A stretch of 64,000 nt of DNA from an uncultured Acholeplasmatales bacterium (GCA_944324805.1 CALUXS010000004.1:1-64000); one strand, 5' to 3'. Shown: positions 54,658-63,744, counted from the stretch's first letter. Numbers and translations: made by a program. Notes: generated by a model not told the origin, from the letters alone.

Positions 54658-55170
54658 ATGCAAAATAATACAATAAATGACCCAAAACATAGCAGTACAA
54701 GTAAAAAATTGAGAATTATTGGCCCTATTGTAGTTGCAATTGGTTTAATTTTTACAATAATTGGATTAGGTAGCTTTTTTTCTGCCTTTAGTAGTGGAAA
54801 ATCACCAGAATTATTTTGGTGTTGCTTCATTGGTTTTCCATTACTAGCTGTTGGTGGTTGGTTAACATCATTAGGATATATGAGAAAATTTGGTTCCTTT
54901 GTAGCTTCACAAACAGCACCTGTAGCAAAAGATACTATAAATTATATAGTCGATGGTACTTCTGATACAGTGGCAAACACTATTAATAAAATTAAAGGAA
55001 ATAACAATAATAGTTCTCTAGTTTGCCCTAGTTGCCACAAAGAAAATGATAAGAATGCAAAATTTTGCAATTATTGTGGAAAACCCCTAACAGTAAAGTG
55101 TCCTAAATGTGGTCAAGATAATGATCCTGAGGCAAGATACTGTGATAATTGCGGGGAAAGATTAATTTAA
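54658..55170 (+). CDS. Zinc-ribbon membrane protein
   Basis: A 170-residue protein with two N-terminal helices (residues about 22-44 and 55-77), an amphipathic segment, and two zinc ribbons at the C-terminus: CPSCHKENDKNAKFCNYCG and CPKCGQDNDPEARYCDNCG, each C-x2-C ... C-x2-C. AGGAGGG ribosome site. The tandem zinc-ribbon/transmembrane architecture is common in Firmicutes, function unknown. A gene for a large polytopic membrane protein follows 162 bp downstream. Confidence 0.8.
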   Translation: MQNNTINDPKHSSTSKKLRIIGPIVVAIGLIFTIIGLGSFFSAFSSGKSPELFWCCFIGFPLLAVGGWLTSLGYMRKFGSFVASQTAPVAKDTINYIVDGTSDTVANTINKIKGNNNNSSLVCPSCHKENDKNAKFCNYCGKPLTVKCPKCGQDNDPEARYCDNCGERLI

Positions 55171-55332
55171 AATTTTAATAGATACTCTTTATACATAAAT
55201 GGATACTATAACGTGTAACAAAAAAACAAGTTTTAAAAGATTACAAATTCACAACTAAATACAATTTAATACTACTAAATAATTATAATTTGCTTAAAAT
55301 TTTATAAAAATTTTTTTATAGGAGGTTGATTT

Positions 55333-56943
55333 ATGAAAAGAAAAGTGATGGGAAGTAGTATATTTGTTACAGTTATCTTTGTAATTAGCTATTTATTTGC
55401 AATAAGTATAAATACTAATTATCTAGTAAGTCCATTAGTATATTTAGTTCTTAATTTTTTAACCTTACTCTTGATTTCTTTATACTTTTCTTTATTTAAA
55501 AGTCAAAAAGGACATCATTTACAAACATTTTTTTATGCCTTATCAATAAATATTTTGTCTTTAAGTTTTTATTTGCCATTTCTTTTTTGTAAATTCTTTG
55601 GCGAATCTAATTCTATCAATGAATATTTATTGTTTGGAGAATTAAATTTAAGTATCTTCTTCTTATATTTAGGATTTAAGAAGAATAATAATGCTTTATT
55701 TTTATCTTCAAGTTTATTGTTTTTGAATTTTATTTCCCAATTAATTAATTTTGCTTACTTCAAACTTATTATTTTACTTATTTTAATTGGTATTGTTTTA
55801 TTCAGTTTAATAAAGCAAAAAAAAGATATTACTAGTGCGATTTTATCTATTTCAATGTTAATTATTTTTATAGCTTGTAATGTTTTATTTTATGTAACAA
55901 ACACCTTAGTTGAAACTAATTTATTTAATTGTGTAATTATATCAATTGGCATTTTTAGCTATCTATTAATAGCTACAACAAATATGCAAAAAATCAACAA
56001 AAATATTTATTTTATTCTTTTGGTATTTTTAATTTATTCTGCTTCATTGAATTTATTGTCTGAAATTCAAAGAGTAACTGAAAATCCAGGTTTAACTAAT
56101 AATTACTTTAGTTTCTACATTTTATTATCTAGTTTAACAATATATATTGGCAATGTTTCTTTGCCTTTAAAAACAAAGCAGCAGCAAATTAACATAGAAC
56201 GTTTAGCGATATTCATTATCTTTTTCTTAGTTTCTATTTGTAATATTAACTTAAACAATGACGAAATTGACTTAACAACAACTTCATTTAATACAGCAAA
56301 TGATATGATAAGTAAGGCTAATTCTTCTGATGAAAAATATGAAAAGACAGATGGTACTAAAAAATTATCTACTACTGCCTATTATGATTCTGAATCACAA
56401 ATGTTCAAATTTAAAAGCGAAGTAACTTGGTTAGAAACACCAAAAGAACGTTTTGTAGACTTAATTGGTGTTAATTTTAGTAATGAATTATTAATTATTA
56501 GCGATGATGATAAAAAATTAGACTTTACTGTTAAATTTAGTTATTCAGAGTGTATAAACGATGGTGTTCAAACTATAACCAATCACAAAGAGATTATTAT
56601 AGATAGTTCTTCTATTTCAAAATATTATTCTTCTTCAGGTAGCCTAGCAGTAAAATTAAAATTACCAGAAGATAGATTTTATGATTATAGTATTTTACCA
56701 TTTGAAAAATATCATTTTTATGAATACAAGGACTTCAAAATAACATTAGAAGCTAACCTAGTAACTAATAAAGCTAATTTAATTCGTTGTGCCTTTAGTC
56801 CATTTTATTTGCATCAAAATAGACAGGGTGAACTTGGCTGGGAAAATATAAATGTTAGTTCTGTTTCATATTCTACACCTGTATGGGCAAATAATCCTAA
56901 ATATGATGTTCCACTTTTAAGTTATATATCAGTAGATAAGTAA
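55333..56943 (+). CDS. Polytopic membrane protein with extracytoplasmic C-terminal domain
   Basis: A 536-residue protein: about ten hydrophobic helices to residue 315, then a soluble domain of about 220 residues that begins NLNNDEIDLTTTSFNTANDMISKA. The domain has Ser/Lys-rich beta-like phrases (YDSESQMFKFKSEVTWLE, LKLPEDRFYDYSILPFE). AGGAGG seven bases before the ATG. Not recognised; ends at a strong terminator. Confidence 0.6.
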   Translation: MKRKVMGSSIFVTVIFVISYLFAISINTNYLVSPLVYLVLNFLTLLLISLYFSLFKSQKGHHLQTFFYALSINILSLSFYLPFLFCKFFGESNSINEYLLFGELNLSIFFLYLGFKKNNNALFLSSSLLFLNFISQLINFAYFKLIILLILIGIVLFSLIKQKKDITSAILSISMLIIFIACNVLFYVTNTLVETNLFNCVIISIGIFSYLLIATTNMQKINKNIYFILLVFLIYSASLNLLSEIQRVTENPGLTNNYFSFYILLSSLTIYIGNVSLPLKTKQQQINIERLAIFIIFFLVSICNINLNNDEIDLTTTSFNTANDMISKANSSDEKYEKTDGTKKLSTTAYYDSESQMFKFKSEVTWLETPKERFVDLIGVNFSNELLIISDDDKKLDFTVKFSYSECINDGVQTITNHKEIIIDSSSISKYYSSSGSLAVKLKLPEDRFYDYSILPFEKYHFYEYKDFKITLEANLVTNKANLIRCAFSPFYLHQNRQGELGWENINVSSVSYSTPVWANNPKYDVPLLSYISVDK

Positions 56944-56956
56944 ATAAAACTATTAA

Positions 56957-56989
56957 AAAAGTAGATTACTATTTTTGTAATCTACTTTT
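56957..56989. terminator. Bidirectional terminator
   Basis: 13-bp stem AAAAGTAGATTAC/GTAATCTACTTTT with a 7-nt loop, between the plus-strand membrane protein and the minus-strand GH3 gene. Confidence 0.85.
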
Positions 56990-57003
56990 CTTTTTCAAAA
57001 ATA

Positions 57004-59373
57004 TCAATTTATTTTCTTTAAAATCTTTAATAATCCTTTAAATATATGTCCTTTTGCTATTAACACTAATCCTGAAGCTACATTGTATGGAAGCTTACTA
57101 GAAGTCATTGACATTGAACGAAGTGAATTGTTTTCCATAGCCTTAAGCATAAATAATGCTCCTTTTATTTCACTTTCTCTTTCTTTACTATCCTTTATTT
57201 TGTTTGCTTCTTTAAGTTTCTTTTTAGGAATACTTGTAATTGCATTATATATTCTTCTACCCATAAATGTTTGTTTAAAATCAACTAGTCTTGATTCTAA
57301 AGTAAGTGGTAATAATGGTGGATTATCCTTAACCTCTTTATTCAACAATTCTAAAAAAACATTATTATCAATTGTAAAGTCCTTATAAGCTTTGATAATC
57401 CTAGGACTATATATTTCTCTTGGCTCAACACCATTTGTTACTATTAATTTGTCTTCTAATCTAATATCATTTAAAGATGAACATATTTGAATTTCATATT
57501 CACCATTTTCTAAAACAAAACTTTTGTCTAAGATATCATAATATGCTAAATCAACTAGATTAAAGCTTAAATTTACCTGTTTTGTTTCATTTACGTTTAG
57601 ACTAATCTTATCAAAGGCTTTTAATTCTTTATTGGCTTTGAAAATTTTTGAATTATAATTATTTTTTACAAATACTTCAACAATCTCTTTTCCTTTAAAT
57701 TTACCAGTGTTAGTTAAATTAAAACTAATATAAACCTTACTATCATCATTACTAATATTCAAGTCACTATATTTAAAATGTGTGTAGCTTAATCCATATC
57801 CAAACGGATATCTAACAGGTATATTAAAAGTATCATAATATCTATATCCTACATATATTGATTCCTTATATAATTCATTAACTGTATTACCATATTCATT
57901 ATAAAAAGGAACATCAGTATATTTTAAAGGCCATGTTTCAGCTAATTTTCCTGATGGACATACATGACCAAACAATATATCTAAAACTGCCTTACCTCCA
58001 TTTTCTCCAGGTAAATACATATTTAATATTGCTCTTACATCATCTGCAAAGCTTATTTCAAAAGGTGCCCCTCCAAATAAAACAACTATGACCTTATTAT
58101 GAAATTTTAATAACGCATTAATTAACGCAACCTGATTTTTAGGCAATGAATATGAAACTCTATCACTACCTTCTGTTTCAACATTATCTGTAAGACCAGC
58201 AAAAACTATCACTTTTTCATAAATTTCTGAAATATTTACTGCTTCTCTAATTAATGACTCATTTATTTCTTCATCGCTTTCTTTATATCCTTTTACATAG
58301 CGATATACTATTCCATCTTCATCAAAAGCATTTAAAGGAGTATTTAAGGTTTGAGGATTAATAAGAGAACTACCTGCTCCTTGATAACGCATTTTTTCAA
58401 ATAATTCTCCTACTATTAAGTACTTATCATTCTTTTTTAAAGGTAAAATACCATCATTTTTTAATAAAACTGCACTATCAACTGCCAAATCATATGCAAG
58501 TTTATGGTGTAGTGAAAAATCAATTGCTGATTTTTCGCTATTTAGCTCATTTGCTAGTTTAATTACATTATTAGAAGAATAATCTAATGCCTCTAATATT
58601 GCTTCTTTATTTTCATTAAGAAGCTTTTTATTTATCAATGTATCACCAGGCATTTCTAAATCCATTCCTGATAAAAGCCCCTTAACTCTATCATGAGTTG
58701 CCCCCCAATCTGTCATTGTTAGGCCTGAAAATTTCCATTCTTCCCTAAGTACATCTTTTAATAACCATTTATTTTCTGAACAAAACTCACCATTAATCTG
58801 ATTATACGCACACATTAATGCTTTAGGCTTGGCATTTTTAACTATTAATTCAAAAGGTTTTAAATAAATTTCTCTTATTGTTCTATCATCTGCAACACTA
58901 TTTCCCATATAGCGGAAATTTTCGCTATTGTTTAAGGCAAAATGCTTAACACAAGCTCCAATTCCCTCCTTTTGTACGCCTTTAACAAAAGATATACCTA
59001 AAGTTCCTGCTAGTAAAGGATCTTCAGAATAATATTCAAAATTACGCCCACATAGAGGGTTTTTCTTAATATTAACACCAGGAGCTAATAACAGATTTAC
59101 ACCATAATGCTTTGCTTCTTTTGCTATTGCTTCACCCATTAAACTAACAGCTTTCTTATTCCAACTTGATGCAATTGTAGCCGCTGTAGGAAATGAAGTA
59201 GCCAATTCACTTTTATTAATTCCTGTTAATGAATCTCCTAGTTGTTTTCTAAGCCCATGAGGTCCATCTGCCATTTGAATCTTTTTTATTCCTAGTCTCT
59301 TTATTTCATTTGTTTCCATACTATTATGACCTGAAACAAGCTCTAGTTTTTCATCGAATCTTAAATTTTCCAT
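57004..59373 (-). CDS. GH3-family beta-glucosidase
   Basis: Start at ATG 59373 (789 residues) after AAGGTG; the GTG at 59382 contains that site. Domain 1: DGPHGLRKQ (about 36-44), the CVKHFALNN Lys-His pair (143-144), and the nucleophile Asp 222 in LTMTDWGA. Domain 2: LKNDGILPL and ETEGSDR (the usual acid/base Glu region, about residue 410), then an FnIII-like C-terminal domain. No signal peptide, so intracellular. Cleaves terminal beta-glucosides or related sugars; precise substrate unknown. Single gene. Confidence 0.9.
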   Translation of the reverse strand: MENLRFDEKLELVSGHNSMETNEIKRLGIKKIQMADGPHGLRKQLGDSLTGINKSELATSFPTAATIASSWNKKAVSLMGEAIAKEAKHYGVNLLLAPGVNIKKNPLCGRNFEYYSEDPLLAGTLGISFVKGVQKEGIGACVKHFALNNSENFRYMGNSVADDRTIREIYLKPFELIVKNAKPKALMCAYNQINGEFCSENKWLLKDVLREEWKFSGLTMTDWGATHDRVKGLLSGMDLEMPGDTLINKKLLNENKEAILEALDYSSNNVIKLANELNSEKSAIDFSLHHKLAYDLAVDSAVLLKNDGILPLKKNDKYLIVGELFEKMRYQGAGSSLINPQTLNTPLNAFDEDGIVYRYVKGYKESDEEINESLIREAVNISEIYEKVIVFAGLTDNVETEGSDRVSYSLPKNQVALINALLKFHNKVIVVLFGGAPFEISFADDVRAILNMYLPGENGGKAVLDILFGHVCPSGKLAETWPLKYTDVPFYNEYGNTVNELYKESIYVGYRYYDTFNIPVRYPFGYGLSYTHFKYSDLNISNDDSKVYISFNLTNTGKFKGKEIVEVFVKNNYNSKIFKANKELKAFDKISLNVNETKQVNLSFNLVDLAYYDILDKSFVLENGEYEIQICSSLNDIRLEDKLIVTNGVEPREIYSPRIIKAYKDFTIDNNVFLELLNKEVKDNPPLLPLTLESRLVDFKQTFMGRRIYNAITSIPKKKLKEANKIKDSKERESEIKGALFMLKAMENNSLRSMSMTSSKLPYNVASGLVLIAKGHIFKGLLKILKKIN

Positions 59374-59436
59374 AAGTATCACCTTATTTACAATTATATC
59401 ACTAAAAGTAATATATTTTACATTACATTTTAAAAA

Positions 59437-59470
59437 AATAGAAGCTACAGGTAAAACTGTAGCTTCTATT
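59437..59470 (-). terminator. Terminator of the FucO-like gene
   Basis: 14-bp stem AATAGAAGCTACAG/CTGTAGCTTCTATT with a 6-nt loop, then T on the minus strand. Confidence 0.85.
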
Positions 59471-59472
59471 AA

Positions 59473-60618
59473 TTAGATTAAAGACTCGTAAAGCTTAGCA
59501 ATTTCTTCAACTGAGGTGTCACGTGGATTTCCTGGTCTACATGCATCGGCATATGCACTCTCAGATAAGAATTTTATATCTTCTTTCTTAACAATAGCCT
59601 TTAAATCTTGTGGAATACCAACTGTAATTGAAAGATTTCTAACAGCTTCTACCGCTGCCTTACGATATTCTTCTTGAGTCATATTTTCAGTTCCTTTAAC
59701 ACCCATTGCACGAGCAATATCACGATATTTTTCACCTGTGTAAGGAGCATTATATTCCATAACTGTTGGTAAAATGATAGCATTAGCAATTCCATGTGGA
59801 GTATCGTATAAAGCTCCTAATGGATGTGCCATTGAATGAACAATACCTAAACCAACATTGCTAAATCCCATACCTGCAACATATTGTCCTAAAGCCATAT
59901 CTTCTCTTCCCTTAGGATCATTATTACATGCACTTGGAAGTGATCTTGCAATAATTTCAATTGCCTTTAAATGGAACATATCTGATAATTCCCAAGCACC
60001 CTTTGTAATATAACCTTCAATTGCATGAGTAAGTGCATCCATACCTGTTGATGCAGTTAACATTTTTGGCATTGATGACATCATATCAGGGTCTACAAAG
60101 GCAACAACAGGAATGTCGTGAGGATCAACACAAACAAATTTTCTTTGTTTTTCTTCATCAGTAATTACATAGTTTATAGTAACTTCAGCAGCAGTACCTG
60201 CAGTTGTTGGAACTGCAAAAATATCTACAGCCTTATTTTTTGTCTCTACAGCACCTTCTAAGCTTAATACATCCGCATGCTCAGGGTTTCTAACAATAAT
60301 ACCAATAGCTTTAGCAGTATCCATTACTGAACCACCACCTACAGCTACTAAATAGTCACAGCCAGATTCTTTAAATAATTTCAAACCATCTAAAACATTT
60401 TTTACAGTTGGATTAGCTTTAATATCTGAAAAAACTTGATATTCAATATTAGCTTCTTCTAATACATCTAATACCTTCTTAGTTACACCAAATTTTAATA
60501 AAGACTCATCTGTACAAACAAACGCTTTTTTTAAGCCTCTAGTTTTAGTTTCTGTTGCAATTGCTTTAATTGCCCCTGAATTGTGATAAGAAGTTTCATT
60601 TAGAATAAATCTATTCAT
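59473..60618 (-). CDS. fucO: Lactaldehyde reductase-type iron alcohol dehydrogenase
   Basis: A 381-residue protein, the FucO length. VGGGSVMDTAKAIGII, VPTTAGTAAEVT, TGMDALTHAIEGYITKGAWELSD and HSMAHPLGALYDTPHGIANAI hold the coenzyme loop and the metal ligands. Known reaction: NADH-linked lactaldehyde to 1,2-propanediol during deoxysugar fermentation; some members act on other alcohols. No fucose or rhamnose pathway genes are next to it. Confidence 0.9.
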   Translation of the reverse strand: MNRFILNETSYHNSGAIKAIATETKTRGLKKAFVCTDESLLKFGVTKKVLDVLEEANIEYQVFSDIKANPTVKNVLDGLKLFKESGCDYLVAVGGGSVMDTAKAIGIIVRNPEHADVLSLEGAVETKNKAVDIFAVPTTAGTAAEVTINYVITDEEKQRKFVCVDPHDIPVVAFVDPDMMSSMPKMLTASTGMDALTHAIEGYITKGAWELSDMFHLKAIEIIARSLPSACNNDPKGREDMALGQYVAGMGFSNVGLGIVHSMAHPLGALYDTPHGIANAIILPTVMEYNAPYTGEKYRDIARAMGVKGTENMTQEEYRKAAVEAVRNLSITVGIPQDLKAIVKKEDIKFLSESAYADACRPGNPRDTSVEEIAKLYESLI

Positions 60619-60705
60619 TTTATTTACCTACCTTTATTTATTTTTTATTTTTGAACGCTTCTAAAATTATTTTACTGCTATTTTTTTCTAAAGACAAGTA
60701 AAAAA

Positions 60706-60756
60706 AGAACTAGTTTATATTTATGTGTACAACAAGTACAAATAACAACTAGTTCT
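60706..60756 (-). terminator. Terminator of the arsenic operon
   Basis: AGAACTAGTT/AACTAGTTCT stem enclosing a second short repeat (GTAC), followed by T on the minus strand, after the thioredoxin-like gene. Confidence 0.75.
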
Positions 60757-60763
60757 ATATCTC

Positions 60764-61024
60764 TTAACAACAGCTACATTTAGAGTTAATAGCTTTAGTG
60801 ATTAATTCTTTTGCTTGCTTAACATTTAATGAACGACCTACAGCAAGTATTTTTCCATCTACTACTAATCCAGGCGTACTCATAACTCCTAAATTCATAA
60901 TCTCGTTTGTATCTGTAACATGAATTACCTCTACATTAAGATTAAGTTCCTTTACAGCCTCACAAATTGCTTCATAGTTTGCCATTGATTTTTTACAACA
61001 ACCACCCAATGCCTTAATTTCCAT
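60764..61024 (-). CDS. Thioredoxin-like redox protein of the arsenic operon
   Basis: An 86-residue protein of the small 'redox-active disulfide' type: EIKALGGCCKKSM (vicinal Cys 9-10), IMNLGVMSTPGLVVDGKI (with cis-Pro) and a C-terminal CSCC tail (Cys 83, 85, 86). The thioredoxin-like alpha/beta fold is clear, but C-C replaces C-x2-C. Located after arsC; a plausible electron donor for ArsC or a thiol metal binder. Confidence 0.8.
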   Translation of the reverse strand: MEIKALGGCCKKSMANYEAICEAVKELNLNVEVIHVTDTNEIMNLGVMSTPGLVVDGKILAVGRSLNVKQAKELITKAINSKCSCC

Positions 61025-61037
61025 TTTTTTACCTTCC

Positions 61038-61409
61038 TTACTTTATTTTCAAAATTTTATTTTTTATTTCTTCAATAACCTTGATAAATTCATCATCACT
61101 TTTACCTGTTGGATCTTCTATACCAAAGTTATCGGAAAAACCACCATCAATGAATGGACATCTAACATTGCACCCCATTGAAATATTAATATCACAATGA
61201 GGTATGTCACTAATTAATTTAGAATATTGTTTACTCATATCAATATTATAAATACTTTTCATAATCCTAACTGCATCTTGATTTATTTGAGGCTTAACCT
61301 CTGTACCAGCAGAATAGGCTTCTAAATCTGGTCTATATACCTTACATAGCGCTTCTGCAATTTGACTTCTACAAGAATTATGTACACAAATAAAAGCTAC
61401 TTTCTTCAT
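61038..61409 (-). CDS. arsC: Arsenate reductase (thioredoxin-type)
   Basis: A 123-residue LMW-phosphatase-like protein: catalytic P-loop CVHNSCRSQ (Cys 8, Cys 13), the redox Cys pair 80 and 84 in MGCNVRCPF, and the Asp in GIEDPTGK. This is the Staphylococcus/Bacillus-type ArsC, which reduces arsenate to arsenite through a Cys relay. Confidence 0.93.
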   Translation of the reverse strand: MKKVAFICVHNSCRSQIAEALCKVYRPDLEAYSAGTEVKPQINQDAVRIMKSIYNIDMSKQYSKLISDIPHCDINISMGCNVRCPFIDGGFSDNFGIEDPTGKSDDEFIKVIEEIKNKILKIK

Positions 61410-61420
61410 TATAATTTCTC

Positions 61421-62530
61421 CTATATTAACAAATATCCGAATATATTAAATAAATACCCAATAATTATAATACCAATTAATACAATACTAATAAATGCTA
61501 TTAATAATTTTGGCTTTACAACCCTCCTAAGCATAACTAAAGATGGCAAAGAAAGAGCAGTAACACTCATCATAAATGATAGAATTGAACCAAGCCCTGC
61601 TCCTTTACTAAATAGGGCCTCAGCCACAGGAAGAGTTCCAAAAATATCTGCATACATCGGAGCACCTAATACTGTAGCTAATAAAACACTATACCAAGAA
61701 TTTGATCCTAACAAAGCTTCAATAAATGCCTCTGGTAAAACATTATGAATTAATGCTCCAATTAAGATTCCTACTATTATATAAGGAAATACCTTTTTGT
61801 ATGTTGCTAGCACTTGTTCTTTAGCATAAATTAATCTTTCTCTTGTTGATAGTTCTACTATATCAATATCTATACTACTTCCATTTTTTACAAACTCTTC
61901 AATATTTTCCCCTATTTTAGTCTTTTCTATAATCGTTCCACCAATAACTGCAAGGATTAAGCCAACAACCACATACATAATAGCTATAGGCCAACCAAAA
62001 AAGCTTACTAGAAGCATTAATGACGCTAAATCAACAAGTGGCGATGAAATTAAAAAACTAAATGTAACTCCACTTGATAATCCAGCCCTAGTGAAACCTA
62101 TAAAAATGGGAATAGAAGAGCAGGAACAAAAAGGAGTGACAGTTCCAAGTAGCGCCCCAATAATATTTGCCTTGATTCCCTTATATTTTCCTAATATCTT
62201 TTTAGTTCTTTCAGGAGGAAAATATGATTGAATATAAGAAATACCAAATATTAATACACATAACAAAATAGTAATTTTAATAAAATCATAAACAAAAAAT
62301 TGGATGGCATTAGATAAAATATATTGCCACGTTCCTTCTTGGTATGTCCCTACTATTGACTTTATCGCATTACCAATAAAATTATTTAACCACTTCATAC
62401 CAAAAATTTGATCACTAATAAATTGCCATGGAATCTTTGCAATCTCCCAACCTAAAAATATACCTACTAAAATGTTAACTATTATAATCAATAAAATAAT
62501 TGCTAAAATAATATAAATTCTTTTTTTCAT
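61421..62530 (-). CDS. ArsP/YraQ-type permease (SO_0444-like)
   Basis: Start at ATG 62530 (369 residues) with AAGGTG. About ten hydrophobic helices; GALLGTVTPFCSCSSIPIFIGFTRAGL has the characteristic T-P-F-C-S-C-S-S motif and the LISSPLVDLASLML block follows. Members export arsenite or organoarsenicals or related metals. It lies between arsR and arsC; together they form a resistance operon. Confidence 0.88.
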   Translation of the reverse strand: MKKRIYIILAIILLIIIVNILVGIFLGWEIAKIPWQFISDQIFGMKWLNNFIGNAIKSIVGTYQEGTWQYILSNAIQFFVYDFIKITILLCVLIFGISYIQSYFPPERTKKILGKYKGIKANIIGALLGTVTPFCSCSSIPIFIGFTRAGLSSGVTFSFLISSPLVDLASLMLLVSFFGWPIAIMYVVVGLILAVIGGTIIEKTKIGENIEEFVKNGSSIDIDIVELSTRERLIYAKEQVLATYKKVFPYIIVGILIGALIHNVLPEAFIEALLGSNSWYSVLLATVLGAPMYADIFGTLPVAEALFSKGAGLGSILSFMMSVTALSLPSLVMLRRVVKPKLLIAFISIVLIGIIIIGYLFNIFGYLLI

Positions 62531-62549
62531 ACTTTTCACCTTTTTCACA

Positions 62550-62563
62550 TTGATATATATCAA
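62550..62563. promoter_or_regulatory. ArsR-type operator copy between arsR and the permease gene
   Basis: TTGATATATATCAA, a perfect palindrome similar to the dyad at 62900-62913, about 20 bp upstream of the permease start. Suggests a second regulated entry to the operon. Confidence 0.55.
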
Positions 62564-62579
62564 TATATTTTTCAAAATA

Positions 62580-62597
62580 AAAAGCCTTAAGGCTTTT
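62580..62597 (-). terminator. Weak terminator at the end of arsR
   Basis: AAAAGCC-TTAA-GGCTTTT palindrome overlapping the arsR stop; could reduce read-through into the permease gene. Confidence 0.5.
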
Positions 62598-62883
62598 GAC
62601 AATCTGAATCACATTTACAAATAGATTGTAAAAAAATTGCTAACTCACAAATTTTTTTATTATTTAGGCTATAATATGACCATTTACCTTCTTTTCTTAC
62701 ATAAACAATTTCTGCTTCTACAAGAAGCTTCATGTGATGTGATAATGTCCCTTGAGTTATTTCTAACTCCTCTAAAATACGGCACGCACATATTGTTTTA
62801 TTTTTAGCTATTATTTGTAATATTTTTAGTCTAGTATTATCATTTATCAAGCTAATTCGTTTTAGAAATTCAAAGTTATCCAT
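62587..62883 (-). CDS. arsR: ArsR-family arsenic-responsive repressor
   Basis: Start at ATG 62883 (98 residues) after AGGTG. Winged helix with the arsenite-binding pair ICACRILEEL (Cys-x-Cys in the DNA-contacting helix), EITQGTLSHHMKLL recognition helix and a Cys-rich tail (CKCDSDC). Longer frame upstream of 62883 has no support. Three TTGA...TCAA dyads lie in its promoter and in the gap to the permease. Confidence 0.92.
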   Translation of the reverse strand: MDNFEFLKRISLINDNTRLKILQIIAKNKTICACRILEELEITQGTLSHHMKLLVEAEIVYVRKEGKWSYYSLNNKKICELAIFLQSICKCDSDCQKP

Positions 62884-62899
62884 CGTACAACACCTCATA

Positions 62900-62913
62900 T
62901 TGATATACATCAA
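62900..62913. promoter_or_regulatory. ArsR operator in the arsR leader
   Basis: TTGATATACATCAA, a near-perfect dyad just below the -10 of the arsR promoter, sharing TTGATATA with the copy at 62550. Confidence 0.6.
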
Positions 62914-62914
62914 T

Positions 62915-62943
62915 ATAATAACATTTAGATTGATTGCTGTCAA
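62915..62943 (-). promoter_or_regulatory. arsR promoter with overlapping dyad
   Basis: On the minus strand TTGACA (62943-62938), 17 bp, TATTAT (62920-62915). The dyad TTGATTGCTGTCAA (62930-62943) covers the -35. Confidence 0.65.
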
Positions 62944-62961
62944 TATATAGTAATTAAAAAA

Positions 62962-62982
62962 AGCTGCCTAATCAAGGCAGCT
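62962..62982 (-). terminator. Terminator of the Pr6Pr-type gene
   Basis: AGCTGCCT-N5-AGGCAGCT stem followed by T on the minus strand. Confidence 0.85.
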
Positions 62983-62985
62983 ATC

Positions 62986-63669
62986 TTAAAGAGCTTTTTT
63001 AAATTCAAGTTTAAACTTTTTATTTTCTAGGTACACCTTATCCCATAAGTAGAACAAATATCCAATAAATACAAATGCAATAACTAAAATACTTACCCAA
63101 GTTAATACTCCACTAAACCCAATTTCTTTAACATTTAAAAAGAAATATGGATAAATAGTTCCTGCATAATCACTAGGTAAAATAGCTCCTCTGATTAAAA
63201 TAAATGCTACATATAGCAAAGGTAAAACTGTTGATAATAAAGGATCATACCATCTAACACTTTGCTTAGCATCAAATAAAATAAAATCAATTACAACCAT
63301 TAAAGGGCAAATAATGTGTTTAGTTAAATTTCCTAAATTATTCCAACCAGATTCAAACATATTATCTGCTAGAATAAAATTATAAACAATAAATGTAACT
63401 AAAATAATAATTGTTGTATAAAATTTTAATCCGACTATTTTATCATTGCATCCCTTAATTTCTCCTTTAGTTATATGTTGATAAGTAGCTAACCATACTA
63501 CAAACATAACACCAAAAGCTAAAAAATTTGAAAGAGATGTATAATAAATAAAACATTCTAGATTCGGATTTTGACCAGCAAATAAACCAAAGCTTTCAAT
63601 AATTCCAAATACACTTATAGTCAAAAAAATTGTTCTATAGACAAGTTGTACCATTCTATTTTTTATCAT
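62986..63669 (-). CDS. Pr6Pr-type membrane protein
   Basis: A 227-residue protein with six to seven hydrophobic helices: ISVFGIIESFGLF, CFIYYTSLSNFLAFGVMFVVWLATY, the HIICPLMVVIDFILFDAK block and YPYFFLNVKEIGFSGVLTWVSILV match the Pr6Pr/FAR-17a-like family. Function unknown. The ATG is eight bases after GGAGG, which lies at the centre of a GC-rich dyad. Confidence 0.65.
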   Translation of the reverse strand: MIKNRMVQLVYRTIFLTISVFGIIESFGLFAGQNPNLECFIYYTSLSNFLAFGVMFVVWLATYQHITKGEIKGCNDKIVGLKFYTTIIILVTFIVYNFILADNMFESGWNNLGNLTKHIICPLMVVIDFILFDAKQSVRWYDPLLSTVLPLLYVAFILIRGAILPSDYAGTIYPYFFLNVKEIGFSGVLTWVSILVIAFVFIGYLFYLWDKVYLENKKFKLEFKKAL

Positions 63670-63672
63670 AAC

Positions 63673-63688
63673 TCTCGCCTCCGCGAGA
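63673..63688 (-). promoter_or_regulatory. GC-rich dyad containing the ribosome site
   Basis: TCTCGC-N4-GCGAGA; on the minus strand the loop is GGAG, part of the GGAGG ribosome site. It overlaps the expected transcription start of the adjacent promoter. Confidence 0.5.
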
Positions 63689-63689
63689 T

Positions 63690-63719
63690 ATTATATCGGA
63701 AATTGATATAATATGTCAA
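63690..63719 (-). promoter_or_regulatory. Promoter of the Pr6Pr-type gene
   Basis: On the minus strand TTGACA (63719-63714), 18 bp, TATAAT (63695-63690). Confidence 0.7.
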
Positions 63720-63744
63720 GCATAATTTACATTGATAAATAACT

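Noticed and set aside
54558-54830. A 90-residue minus-strand frame opposite the zinc-ribbon gene start
   Set aside because: The plus-strand gene has a strong AGGAGGG site and clear zinc ribbons, so this is its shadow.
52158-60618. A fucose-degradation operon made of the isomerase-like gene and fucO
   Set aside because: The two lie more than 6 kb apart, with plus-strand genes between and no fuculokinase or aldolase. No operon can be supported.
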